In this document: one piece after another, positions 19,101 to 26,693 of the stretch
How the letters are laid out: each line of letters opens with the position of its first letter
How positions within the stretch are numbered: position 1 is the stretch's first letter
NCBI RefSeq assembly: GCF_017948595.1
Contig: NZ_JAGFBV010000003.1
Location: 62,001 to 126,000, forward strand
Reading direction: 5' to 3'
DNA length: 64,000 nt
DNA from: Flavobacterium geliluteum
GTDB taxonomy: Bacteria > Bacteroidota > Bacteroidia > Flavobacteriales > Flavobacteriaceae
Translations under genes and position numbers: made by a program
Notes under the pieces: generated by a model
Seen by the model: the letters and a program-made list of their open reading frames with translations, nothing else
The model's database searches: none
Told to the model about the DNA's origin: nothing

Positions 19101-20153
19101 TATGCAAAAGCAGGTGTAATGTTCCGCGAAACACTTACGCCAACTTCTAAACACGCTATGACAGATGCCAGTGCAGGAGCAGGAATTGAATTTCTATCCA
19201 GAAACACAACAGCGGGAATAACAATTTTTGAAGGAACTGGCGGTGCGTCTCCAAAATGGGTTCGTTTGGTAAGATCAGGAAATACATTTACGTCTTATTC
19301 ATCAGACAACGGTACAACATGGACACAAATTGGTACGCCAAGAACGATCGCCATGGCCAATACTATTTATGTGGGTATGGCGGTGACTTCTCATGCAAAC
19401 GGAACATTGGCGACTGGAGTTTTTAGCGATGTCATTGTTAGAAATATTACTTCAAACAACAACGTCAATTTGGCTTTATCAAAACCAACTGTTGCTTCTA
19501 CAGAGGAGAATGCTACTTACGCTTCGGCGAAAGCCACAGATGGAGATGCCACAGCCTCAAGATGGTCGAGCGGTTTTGCCAATGCCAGCGAATGGATTTA
19601 TGTTGATTTGCAAAGCAATTACACTATCAATCGTGTGGTTTTGAAATGGGAAGCGGCTTTTGCAACCCAATATAAAGTGCAAATTTCTACTGATAACGTT
19701 TTTACAGAAAATGAAACGGTAAATACGCAAACGGCCAGCGATGGCGGAACAGACGATTTGGTAGTGAACGGAACCGGAAGATACATCAGAATTTTATGTA
19801 CTACCAAAGCTCTGACTCCTTATGGATATTCTCTTTTTGAGTTGGAAGCGTATGGAACTGCTTCTACCGCTAAAAAAACAGCAACAATTGTTGAGGAACC
19901 GCAAGGAGAAACCGCAGTTTTTGCCATGTATCCTAATCCAGCAAGTAATTATGTTCAAGTTTTGGTACCCGAAAAATTAGATCATAAAGTGATCACAATT
20001 TTTGATAATTCGGGAACTCAGATTATCGAGCACAAAATGGATGCTGACACTAACGAAAGCCTGATCGATATTAGCAAACTTGCCAGAGGAATTTATATTC
20101 TGAATTTTAAATCGGATCAAAAAAGCTGGACTAAAAAAATGATTAAGCAATAA
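16188..20153 (+). CDS. Multidomain GH16 beta-glucanase, T9SS-secreted
   Basis: A 39-residue signal sequence with a long positive N-region precedes a GH16 domain (about 43-290). Its active-site motif GEIDIMEA places Glu164 as nucleophile, Asp166 and Glu169 as acid/base; the family includes laminarinases and other beta-1,3-glucanases. A PKD-like stretch follows (about 290-375). Three copies of a module of about 165-180 residues come next (about 380-895), each starting like 'YEDFQ..RNI' and ending 'YYFDNI'. A DUF1349-like LamG-type fold (about 906-1086), an F5/8 type C (CBM32-like) domain (about 1093-1226) and a T9SS sorting domain (YPNPAS ... IYILNF ... KKMIKQ) complete it. It begins the run of five secreted proteins. 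Specificity for beta-1,3-glucan is inferred from the family and the GH64 neighbour. Confidence 0.9.
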   Translation: MKQKDSFFGQPPRSNYALRKRFIILTILIFSSFLKMSAQCNTLIWSDEFNGTTVDALKWQSISGNGCPSLCGFGNAEAQRYDPNQATIVKEGTNSYLNIQAKYEPNAQFPQQPYASAKLTTEGKYAVKYGRIEARMKLSSGMGAWPAFWMLPEGGSGTWPFTGEIDIMEAKHRNPQSVDGTIHYDAGGYHYTGRSYASPTDLSTEFHVYAVEWAPNSIKWFIDGNLFHTATPNTTVNGGWPFNDRPFYIILNLAVGSAGTPYTSVNGAGVAPIPGDFPAKLQVDYVRVYSGSFTYGVTGDAKVYNNETNKTYSINTIAGATYNWTVPAGATITSGQGTNTITVNWGTTGGDVAVATTVSGCAANTYKLAVTTEAPLPVERIYEDFQSNRNIVYGNKTGVLTEAIANPSATGINTSPLVGRYVRNSSELYDVMNIKNVVISNANDYVYGRKKISFDIYTSAPVGTKISMQLENSLVTTAINFPSGRHSGYKATTTVQNKWETIEFEFEKVIDPNTSALSINTVVFLFESNSNAGTTYYFDNLLTKAAPEKPVIATDVLQNYDGINRIIKGTTTGTYSVVANPGSNSVNASANVARYVRNVTEQYDVLFFNTQSTIEDAGLLKNQTNKIMIDVYTSAPVGTVVSMNLENSATSLPGNFPTGRNSNYVAITSKQNQWETLTFYYNSSPDAGTSNLAINQMVLLFNSGSYTSDTYYFDNIRIGSTKLPDTFTLGVVYEDYQNTHNITFRDAIGTYTPNIANPSATGINTSSNVGRYVRKSTELYDNFSFNTILNNIGDFKNGTKKFAMDVYTSAPVGSVISWQAESSASIPSNFPVGRHSVYQAVVKQTNTWHTLIFTYASAPDASTLDSEVNRFVFLFEPGTSSGNTYYFDNIRAVNLVSTENPPATLPSPWVSTDLGAVTPAGEATYSNGTFTIKGAGTDIWESSDQFQYVNQAITGDAEIIAKINSLTNTNTYAKAGVMFRETLTPTSKHAMTDASAGAGIEFLSRNTTAGITIFEGTGGASPKWVRLVRSGNTFTSYSSDNGTTWTQIGTPRTIAMANTIYVGMAVTSHANGTLATGVFSDVIVRNITSNNNVNLALSKPTVASTEENATYASAKATDGDATASRWSSGFANASEWIYVDLQSNYTINRVVLKWEAAFATQYKVQISTDNVFTENETVNTQTASDGGTDDLVVNGTGRYIRILCTTKALTPYGYSLFELEAYGTASTAKKTATIVEEPQGETAVFAMYPNPASNYVQVLVPEKLDHKVITIFDNSGTQIIEHKMDADTNESLIDISKLARGIYILNFKSDQKSWTKKMIKQ
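17331..18870 (+). repeat. Three internal copies of an uncharacterised beta-rich module in the GH16 protein
   Basis: Copies start near 17331, 17863 and 18385. Each carries the same landmarks in order: 'NPSATGINTS'-like, 'GRYVRNS', 'DVYTSAPVG', 'NFPxGRHSxY', 'WETLxFxY', 'YYFDNI'. The layout suggests a beta-sandwich carbohydrate-binding fold. I do not recognise a named family. Confidence 0.75.
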
Positions 20154-20309
20154 TTATAATCCGTTGGGTGTGATTTCTTTAAAAATAAATGTTCTTGTTA
20201 TAAATAAAACTGGAATAAAATTTAAATGGATAGCACCAATAATTACACCTGACGGATCAATAAAGTCATCATTTCTAAAAAAGGGCTTTATGATTTCAAA
20301 CCTATTTAC

Positions 20310-20320
20310 GTAACCCCAAA
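20310..20320 (+). promoter_or_regulatory. GTAACCCCAAA leader element, copy 1
   Basis: This 11-base sequence ends 11 bases before the GH64 start codon. An identical copy lies at 26671-26681 before the metallopeptidase gene, and both are followed by CTTAAATA. It may be a shared translation or transcription signal, or simply part of the duplicated unit. Confidence 0.35.
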
Positions 20321-20331
20321 ATAACTTAAAT

Positions 20332-23001
20332 ATGAATAAAATTAAATTATCAGCAATTTCCTTTCTGATGACACTATTTTTGGTGTTGTCAAACTCTATG
20401 TACGGGCAAGGTGCCATACCTTTTACAATCACGAATAATTCTACATTTAATGATAACGAATTATATGTGGCGATTGTAGGTATCGATTACAACACAGGTA
20501 ATCACGTTTGGGTCAATGCCAAAACGAGTCAGGTTTTACCCATGAGCTCTTCTTATAATACGGTTACGGGCCCAACAATTGGAGGGAATACCGGACCAGG
20601 ACAGAACTCTAAATATGCTAATTGCTTTACCAAATTAAGCGAAATTCCGAATAAGACTTTTACATTGCCTTTAATCGCAGGCTGTAGAGTTTTTATCGCC
20701 AAAGGACAGCAATTGTATTTTTACTTTTTTGGTGCTAATGGTGCTCCTTCGGGATATACTTCGCCAAATCCGTTGAATGTAACCGATCCTAATCAGGGCA
20801 TTTTATATGAAATCATTGAACTTACCAATAACCAATACGGTTTCTTTGGAAATCCTTCAAGAGTAGATTCGTATAAATATCCAATGGGATTGGAATTATT
20901 TGGTGCCAATGGTTATCAGAAAAAAGTAGGAGAGTTAAAAAAACATTCAGAGATTGTGGCGGCTTTCAAAGCCAATGTTCCCTCAGAATTTCAAGGTTGT
21001 GTAAATGATGCTACAGGCGAAATTACAGCACCATCCAAAACTCCTGCTTTTGCCGATGGAACAGGGGGAACCAGTGTAGGTCCTCACGCCAATTATTTAA
21101 AATCATACATTGATGCAATCTGGAATAAATATAAAAACGAAGATTTAATATTTTATGCGGGTGATGCAGGTGTTTTTAAAGGAAGAATTATTGGAGAACA
21201 ACTTGAAGTAGTAGGACAATCCGGCGGATTTACTGGCCGTACGGGTAGAGTGCAAAGCAGACCTTCGACTCAGGAAGCTCTTGAAGGCAAAGGTGTTTTA
21301 GACAGAAGATTGGTTGACGGAGATTTGGATCTGGTTATTCAAGCTCAGTTAACTGCGGCAATCAACAGACACATGGTAAATGTTACTACACCCAATCCGG
21401 GACAACAAAACTGGTACAATGCGTCGCAATTTTACCAAGCCAATCCAACAAATCATTATTCTAAATTCTGGCATTTACCTGGTATCAGTGTTGATAATCT
21501 GGCGTACGGATTTGCTTATGATGATGTAGCCGATCAATCCCCTTCATTACATTCGCCACAACCAACAAAAGTGATTGCTGTTTTTGGAGGATACGCAGGA
21601 TTAGTACCTTCTGTACCCGCTAGTACAGATGTAATTACAGCTTATAAAGATTGTAACTATACCGGATTTTCTGGTGGATTAACTATAGGAGATTATAATT
21701 TGGCCCGATTAAAAACGTTAGGAATCGAAGACGATGCTATTTCTTCGCTTAAAATTACTAAAGGTTTTCAGGCGATTTTGTATCAGGATGATAATTTTGG
21801 CGGAGCTTCAACTATCATCAATTCTGATAATTCTTGTTTGAATACTACTTGGAATGATAAAGTAACTTCTATCCGAATTTTGGCAAACGGAACCACTACT
21901 TTAGGAAATACGACTTATTACCTTCAAAACAGAAACAGTGGTTTAAACATGGATGTTTGGAATGCCAGTACGGCTAACGGAGCCAATGTAGCGCAAGGTG
22001 TTGCCAATAATGGTAACAACCAGAAATTTACTTTTACTCATTTGGGTGATGGTTTGTATAAAATTATTGTCAACCACAGCGGACAATCATTAGATATCAA
22101 AAACTTCAGTAAAGAAAATGGTGCCAATGTAGAGCAATATCCATACAATGCAACAACAAATCAGCAGTTCATATTGGTTTCAACAGGTGACGGATTCTAT
22201 AAAATCGTTGCCAGAAATAGCGGAAAAATTGTTGAGGTAGGTGGCGCAAGTACTGCCAATGGTGCTAATGTACAACAGTGGGATGACAACAATCAGACTT
22301 GTGGTCAATGGAAATTGATTCCAGTTACCACTTCTTCAACATCTGTTTTAATCCAGGCTGAGGATTATTCTGCCATGAATGGAATTCAGGTTGAAGCGAC
22401 TACAGACACAGGTGGTGGTTCTAATGTTGGTTATACCGAAACGGGTGATTGGTTGGCGTATAACGCTATTAATTTTCCAACAACAGGTTCTTATTTAATC
22501 GAATACAGGGTAGCAAGTGCCGTAACTGGCGGTAAGTTATCTTCAGATTTAAATGGAGGAACTATTGTTTTGGGCACTGTGGATGTACCAAATACCGGAG
22601 GATGGCAAAATTGGCAGACAATCTCGCAAACGGTAAACGTAAACGCAGGAACATACAATTTTGGTATTTACATTCAAAATACGGGTATGAATATCAATTG
22701 GATCAAAATTACTAAAGTTGGCGCTGGTTTAAACGCAAAAACAGTTGCTACCACAGTAGAAGAAGAACCAGCTGAAGTGACTCTAAATGTCTACCCAAGT
22801 CCTGCAGAAAATACACTTTTTATCACAGCCGATGTAACTGACGGAAATGTTAAGATAGTAGATTCTCAAACAGGAGCGGTAGTGGTGTCACAAAAAAGCA
22901 ATAACAACAGCATAGATGTTTCGCGTTTAAAAGCAGGAATTTATTTGGTTGTTTTTGAAAAAGATGGTAGAAAAACGGTTAAACGTTTTATAAAAAAATA
23001 G
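20332..23001 (+). CDS. GH64 endo-beta-1,3-glucanase with crystallin, ricin-type and CBM6 modules
   Basis: After a signal peptide ending near MYGQ26, residues about 27-420 resemble GH64 enzymes, which release laminaripentaose from beta-1,3-glucan. Landmarks are AIPFTITNNS, FYFFGANGAPSGY and YKYPMGLELFG. A beta/gamma-crystallin domain follows (about 433-520; YKDCNYTGFSGGLTIGDYN), then a ricin-type beta-trefoil with three sub-repeats (about 524-668), a CBM6 (about 672-803; QAEDYSAMNG, GDWLAYN, GGWQNWQT) and a T9SS sorting domain ending KRFIKK. The catalytic acid residues were not located with certainty. A terminator follows the gene. The last four modules are nearly repeated in the metallopeptidase at 26694, which suggests recent duplication or exchange. 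Confidence 0.88.
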   Translation: MNKIKLSAISFLMTLFLVLSNSMYGQGAIPFTITNNSTFNDNELYVAIVGIDYNTGNHVWVNAKTSQVLPMSSSYNTVTGPTIGGNTGPGQNSKYANCFTKLSEIPNKTFTLPLIAGCRVFIAKGQQLYFYFFGANGAPSGYTSPNPLNVTDPNQGILYEIIELTNNQYGFFGNPSRVDSYKYPMGLELFGANGYQKKVGELKKHSEIVAAFKANVPSEFQGCVNDATGEITAPSKTPAFADGTGGTSVGPHANYLKSYIDAIWNKYKNEDLIFYAGDAGVFKGRIIGEQLEVVGQSGGFTGRTGRVQSRPSTQEALEGKGVLDRRLVDGDLDLVIQAQLTAAINRHMVNVTTPNPGQQNWYNASQFYQANPTNHYSKFWHLPGISVDNLAYGFAYDDVADQSPSLHSPQPTKVIAVFGGYAGLVPSVPASTDVITAYKDCNYTGFSGGLTIGDYNLARLKTLGIEDDAISSLKITKGFQAILYQDDNFGGASTIINSDNSCLNTTWNDKVTSIRILANGTTTLGNTTYYLQNRNSGLNMDVWNASTANGANVAQGVANNGNNQKFTFTHLGDGLYKIIVNHSGQSLDIKNFSKENGANVEQYPYNATTNQQFILVSTGDGFYKIVARNSGKIVEVGGASTANGANVQQWDDNNQTCGQWKLIPVTTSSTSVLIQAEDYSAMNGIQVEATTDTGGGSNVGYTETGDWLAYNAINFPTTGSYLIEYRVASAVTGGKLSSDLNGGTIVLGTVDVPNTGGWQNWQTISQTVNVNAGTYNFGIYIQNTGMNINWIKITKVGAGLNAKTVATTVEEEPAEVTLNVYPSPAENTLFITADVTDGNVKIVDSQTGAVVVSQKSNNNSIDVSRLKAGIYLVVFEKDGRKTVKRFIKK
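21625..22998 (+). repeat. Large module repeat, copy 1 (crystallin + ricin + CBM6 + sorting domain)
   Basis: This stretch and 28195-29570 encode the same four modules in the same order with long runs of identical residues. At the DNA level the two are clearly related but have diverged at many third positions. They form a direct repeat about 6.6 kb apart. Confidence 0.85.
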
Positions 23002-23013
23002 TTTTAAATGATT

Positions 23014-23066
23014 AAAAGCCTCGAACATTCTAATCAAATGAGAAAAATTTGAGGCTTTTATTTTCT
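23014..23066 (+). terminator. Terminator after the GH64 gene
   Basis: AAAAGCCTC (23014-23022) pairs perfectly with GAGGCTTTT (23051-23059), and a T-rich tract follows. It separates GH64 from the GH18 gene, which therefore probably has its own promoter. Confidence 0.75.
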
Positions 23067-23094
23067 TCCCCCAAAAAAAATAAAAAAGAAGATT

Positions 23095-24732
23095 ATGAAA
23101 AAAAATTATACAAAGATTCAACTAAAATGGATCATTATTTTAGCCTTGAGCGTTTTCAATTTTTCAATCGCTCAAAAAAAAGTAATTGCTTATATTCCTA
23201 ACTGGATTGACCTAAATGCTTTTTCAAGCACTATTCAATACAATAAATTAACGCATATAAACCTTGCGTTCGAAAATCCGGATACCAACGGATATCTGAC
23301 TTTCACTTCGGGGTCTAACACTATCATTAACGCAGCGCATGCACAAAATGTAAAAGTTTTTGTTTCTCTTGGAGGAGGATCTGCTTCAGAAAATGCGGGC
23401 ATTCGTGGTAATTATTTCAACCTGATCAGTCCCGCAAACAGAACTGCATTTATTCAAAAAATATATGATTATGTTGTTGCTCATAATTTTGATGGAGTCG
23501 ATGTAGATTTGGAAGGTCCTGCAATCAATGGTGATTACGGAGGATTTGTAATTGCTTTGGCTAATAAATTGCATGCTGGTGGTAAACAAATTACTGCCGC
23601 ACTTTCTGAAGGTTATGGTGGTGCTAATGTTCCTTCTTCTACGTTTGCTGCTTATGATTCGATCAATATCATGGCGTATGATGCAACTGGCCCTTGGAAT
23701 ACTGCAAATCCCGGTCCACACTCTCCTTATAGTATGGCGGTTAATCAGTTTAATTACTGGACAGGAAGAGGTTTACCAGCAAGTAAAGCCATTATTGGAG
23801 TGCCGTTTTACGGATATGGTTTTGGAGCTGCTGCTAATCAGGGAATTTCGTATGCCAATATTATAGCACAATATCCGGGTGCTGAAAATGTAGATCAGGT
23901 AGGAAATACGATTTATTATAATGGAATACCAACCATTAAACAAAAAACAGCTTTTGCGATTCAAAACGCTGGAGGTGTTATGATTTGGGAGCTTTCGCAA
24001 GATGCTGTGGGGTCAAAATCATTATTAACTGCAATCAATCAGGTTATTACAGGAAGTCAGCCACCAGCAGGAGGTACTTTGATTCAGGCTGAAAATTATT
24101 CTTCGATGAGTGGTGTGCAAACCGAACCAACAACAGACACGGATGGAGGTCTGAATGTGGGTTATGCAGATACAGGCGATTGGATGGCCTATTTTAATAT
24201 CAATTTCCCCACGTCAGGTTCTTATTTGATTGAATATAGGGTAGCAAGTGCTGTTTCGGGAGCCAGAATTTCATCAGATTTAAGCGCAGGAACCATTCAG
24301 TTAGGGTCTGTTAATATCCCTAATACAGGAGGATGGCAAAATTGGCAAACAGTTTCTCAAACTGTAAATGTAAATGCAGGAACGTATAACTTCGGAATAT
24401 ACATTCAAAATTCGGGAGTGAATTTAAACTGGTTCCGAATAACAAAATCAGCGTCTGCTTTAACATCCAAAATGACTTCTCCTGAAATTGTAGACGAAAA
24501 AACAATCGCAAGTCTGACTGTTTATCCAAGTCCAACGCAAGAAACTCTTTTCTTTTCTACAGAAATTTCTGGAGCGAGTGTGAGTATTATCAATTCTCAA
24601 GGAGGTCAAACGCTTTCTGAACAAAAAATCAATAACAATAGTCTGGATGTTTCGGGTTTAAAAACCGGAATCTATCTGATTTTGGTAGAGAAAGACGGAA
24701 TTAAAACGGTAAGACGTTTTGTGAAAAAATAA
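23095..24732 (+). CDS. GH18 chitinase-like enzyme with CBM6, T9SS-secreted
   Basis: A signal peptide (ending near FSIAQ27) leads into a GH18 barrel (about 28-325). The DxxDxDxE motif is intact as Asp133-GV-Asp136-V-Asp138-L-Glu140, so the catalytic acid Glu140 is present. The supporting motif VFVSLGGG is visible upstream, and the substrate-side MAYDATGPW and GVPFYGYGF downstream. A CBM6 (about 329-455) and a T9SS sorting domain (YPSPTQ ... VRRFVKK) follow. GH18 members cleave chitin or act as endo-N-acetylglucosaminidases; chitin fits the glucanase neighbours. Only 5 bases separate it from the next gene, so the two are co-transcribed. Confidence 0.9.
   Translation: MKKNYTKIQLKWIIILALSVFNFSIAQKKVIAYIPNWIDLNAFSSTIQYNKLTHINLAFENPDTNGYLTFTSGSNTIINAAHAQNVKVFVSLGGGSASENAGIRGNYFNLISPANRTAFIQKIYDYVVAHNFDGVDVDLEGPAINGDYGGFVIALANKLHAGGKQITAALSEGYGGANVPSSTFAAYDSINIMAYDATGPWNTANPGPHSPYSMAVNQFNYWTGRGLPASKAIIGVPFYGYGFGAAANQGISYANIIAQYPGAENVDQVGNTIYYNGIPTIKQKTAFAIQNAGGVMIWELSQDAVGSKSLLTAINQVITGSQPPAGGTLIQAENYSSMSGVQTEPTTDTDGGLNVGYADTGDWMAYFNINFPTSGSYLIEYRVASAVSGARISSDLSAGTIQLGSVNIPNTGGWQNWQTVSQTVNVNAGTYNFGIYIQNSGVNLNWFRITKSASALTSKMTSPEIVDEKTIASLTVYPSPTQETLFFSTEISGASVSIINSQGGQTLSEQKINNNSLDVSGLKTGIYLILVEKDGIKTVRRFVKK
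24076..24729 (+). repeat. CBM6 + sorting-domain repeat, copy 1
   Basis: This stretch is strongly similar in DNA and protein to 25957-26603 in the next gene, with the same linker and the same 'YPSPTQ.TLFFSTEISGASV' end. It is a direct repeat about 1.9 kb apart and could mediate deletion or exchange of catalytic domains. Confidence 0.85.
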
Positions 24733-24737
24733 AGTAG

Positions 24738-26606
24738 ATGAAGAAAAATATAATAGTTTTAGTTCTTTCAAAGCTACTTTTATTGACATTTATTTTCTTT
24801 GGTTTAAGCTGCCATGCTCAGGTTATAATGTTTGATGATTTTAATTATTCAGGCAATAATGACCCACAATTGTCATCGTTTAATAAATGGCAAATAGTTA
24901 ACGGAGTGAGCGGACCGCCTGAGGGAGCCATGTACAGCAGAAATAATGTAGCTTTTGTTGCAGACCCAGATAATTCAAATAATAAGTTGATGACATTGAA
25001 AACAACTGTGAATGGCCAGTCTAAAGCTGTAACACATTCCAGAATAGAAAGTTCTTTTGAATATTTTGAAGGAACTTATGCATCAAGAGTCTACTTATCT
25101 GATGAATCTTTTGTAACGAAAGATGCCAATATACAGACCTTTTTTACCATTGTAAGTTCAAGTCTTGCTCAGGATGGTTCGAAGTATAGTGAAATGGATA
25201 TAATAGAATATATGGCTGCTGATAAATGGGGTGTTTCTCCAGACAACAGAGTTGGATATACGACTTCCTATCATAAATATATTGCAAATCCTTGGAAGCC
25301 ATGGAAAACCTATTCTACCCAACAAAAATCATTGGCGGGGTGGCATACTTTTATCGCTACTTGCACAGATGGTGTGAATATCAAATATTACATGGATAAC
25401 ACGCTTATTGCAACTCATTCTGTTACTGATAATGAAACTCAGGCTGGTCTTCCTGTTTATCCCCGAAGTACGATGCAGGTGGCATTTGCAAACTGGATCT
25501 GGAATAATGTATTAGGTACCAGCACTAGTAATAGAGAGAACACTTTCATGGCAGATTGGGTTTTATATTATAAAAATACAGCATTAGACCTGGCTCAGAT
25601 TAATACTTTGGTGGCCAATTATAGAGCACAAGGATTGAAAAGAAGAAATCTGGCAGGACAAACATTTTATGATACACCGCAAAATGGCGTTGCCACAATG
25701 CATAAGGATTGTAATTATGCGGGATATGCTGTGAGTTTACCTGTTGGTAACTATACTTTAGCTGACCTGCAGGCAAAAGGAATTTTAGATAATGATATTT
25801 CTTCGCTTAAAGTGCAAAATGGTTATGAAGTAGTGCTGTATACAAATGATAATTTTACTGGTTCTTCTGCAATTATTACCTCAGATGATACTTGTCTGGT
25901 AGATAATAATTTCAATGATACAGCTACTTCTGTAAGAGTGAGAGCAATAACAAATTCTTCTTCAGTATTGATTGAAGCAGAGAGTTATGCCGTCATGAGC
26001 GGAATTCAAACTGAAGCTACAACAGATACTGGTGGAGGATTGAATGTAGGTTATACAGATACGAGTGATTGGATGTCTTACAGCAATATCAATTTTCCAA
26101 CATCTGGTTCTTATTTGATTGAGTACAGAGTTGCCAGTAATGTCAACGGAGCAGTCATTTCTTCAGATTTGAGTGCAGGAAGCATTCAGTTAGGAGCTGT
26201 AAATATTCCTAATACCGGAGGATGGCAAAATTGGCAAACTGTTTCTCAAACCGTAAATGTAAATGCAGGAACGTACAACTTTGGAATATACATTCAAAAT
26301 TCCGGTGTGAATTTAAACTGGTTCCGAATCACAAAATCAGGATCGGCTCTTACTGCGAAATCAGCTCCAACAGAAAAAATTGAAAGTTTGACTGTTTACC
26401 CAAGTCCAACGCAAGATACACTTTTCTTTTCTACAGAAATTTCAGGAGCTAGTGTGAGTATTATCAATTCTCAGGGCGGCCAAACGCTTTCCGAACAAAA
26501 AATCAATAACAATAGTGTAAATGTTTCGGGTTTAAAAACTGGGATCTATCTGATTTTGATAGAGAAAAACGGAATTAAAACAGTAAGGCGTTTTGTGAAA
26601 AATTAA
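24738..26606 (+). CDS. Divergent GH16 glycoside hydrolase with crystallin and CBM6 modules
   Basis: Residues about 29-290 form a concanavalin-type fold with the GH16-type active-site motif SEMDIIEYM. This gives Glu152 (nucleophile), Asp154 and Glu157 (acid/base). The rest of the domain differs from the first GH16 in the window, and residues such as SYHKYIANPWKPWKTY suggest a different specificity, which I cannot name. A beta/gamma-crystallin domain (about 319-405), CBM6 (about 410-540) and T9SS sorting domain ending VRRFVKN follow. The signal peptide ends near SCHAQ28. It is the second gene of a GH18-GH16 pair and ends at a terminator. Confidence 0.82.
   Translation: MKKNIIVLVLSKLLLLTFIFFGLSCHAQVIMFDDFNYSGNNDPQLSSFNKWQIVNGVSGPPEGAMYSRNNVAFVADPDNSNNKLMTLKTTVNGQSKAVTHSRIESSFEYFEGTYASRVYLSDESFVTKDANIQTFFTIVSSSLAQDGSKYSEMDIIEYMAADKWGVSPDNRVGYTTSYHKYIANPWKPWKTYSTQQKSLAGWHTFIATCTDGVNIKYYMDNTLIATHSVTDNETQAGLPVYPRSTMQVAFANWIWNNVLGTSTSNRENTFMADWVLYYKNTALDLAQINTLVANYRAQGLKRRNLAGQTFYDTPQNGVATMHKDCNYAGYAVSLPVGNYTLADLQAKGILDNDISSLKVQNGYEVVLYTNDNFTGSSAIITSDDTCLVDNNFNDTATSVRVRAITNSSSVLIEAESYAVMSGIQTEATTDTGGGLNVGYTDTSDWMSYSNINFPTSGSYLIEYRVASNVNGAVISSDLSAGSIQLGAVNIPNTGGWQNWQTVSQTVNVNAGTYNFGIYIQNSGVNLNWFRITKSGSALTAKSAPTEKIESLTVYPSPTQDTLFFSTEISGASVSIINSQGGQTLSEQKINNNSVNVSGLKTGIYLILIEKNGIKTVRRFVKN
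25957..26603 (+). repeat. CBM6 + sorting-domain repeat, copy 2
   Basis: This is the partner of the repeat at 24076-24729. The runs of identical bases are longest in the GGWQNWQT region of CBM6 and in the C-terminal sorting domain. Confidence 0.85.
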
Positions 26607-26611
26607 CCTTT

Positions 26612-26662
26612 TAAAAAGAGCGCTATTGCTTATTTATTTATAAAAAAAGAATAGCGCTTTTT
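26612..26662 (+). terminator. Terminator after the GH18-GH16 pair
   Basis: AGCGCTATT (26619-26627) pairs with AATAGCGCT (26650-26658), followed by TTTTT and preceded by a run of A. It lies 30 bases before the metallopeptidase gene and separates the two transcripts. Confidence 0.8.
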
Positions 26663-26670
26663 AATAAATA

Positions 26671-26681
26671 GTAACCCCAAA
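26671..26681 (+). promoter_or_regulatory. GTAACCCCAAA leader element, copy 2
   Basis: This is identical to 20310-20320 and lies 12 bases before the metallopeptidase start codon. Confidence 0.35.
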
Positions 26682-26693
26682 TCTTAAATAAAA

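Noticed and set aside
23386..23721. 111-codon minus-strand open frame inside the GH18 gene
   Set aside because: It is antisense to the catalytic domain with the intact DxxDxDxE motif.
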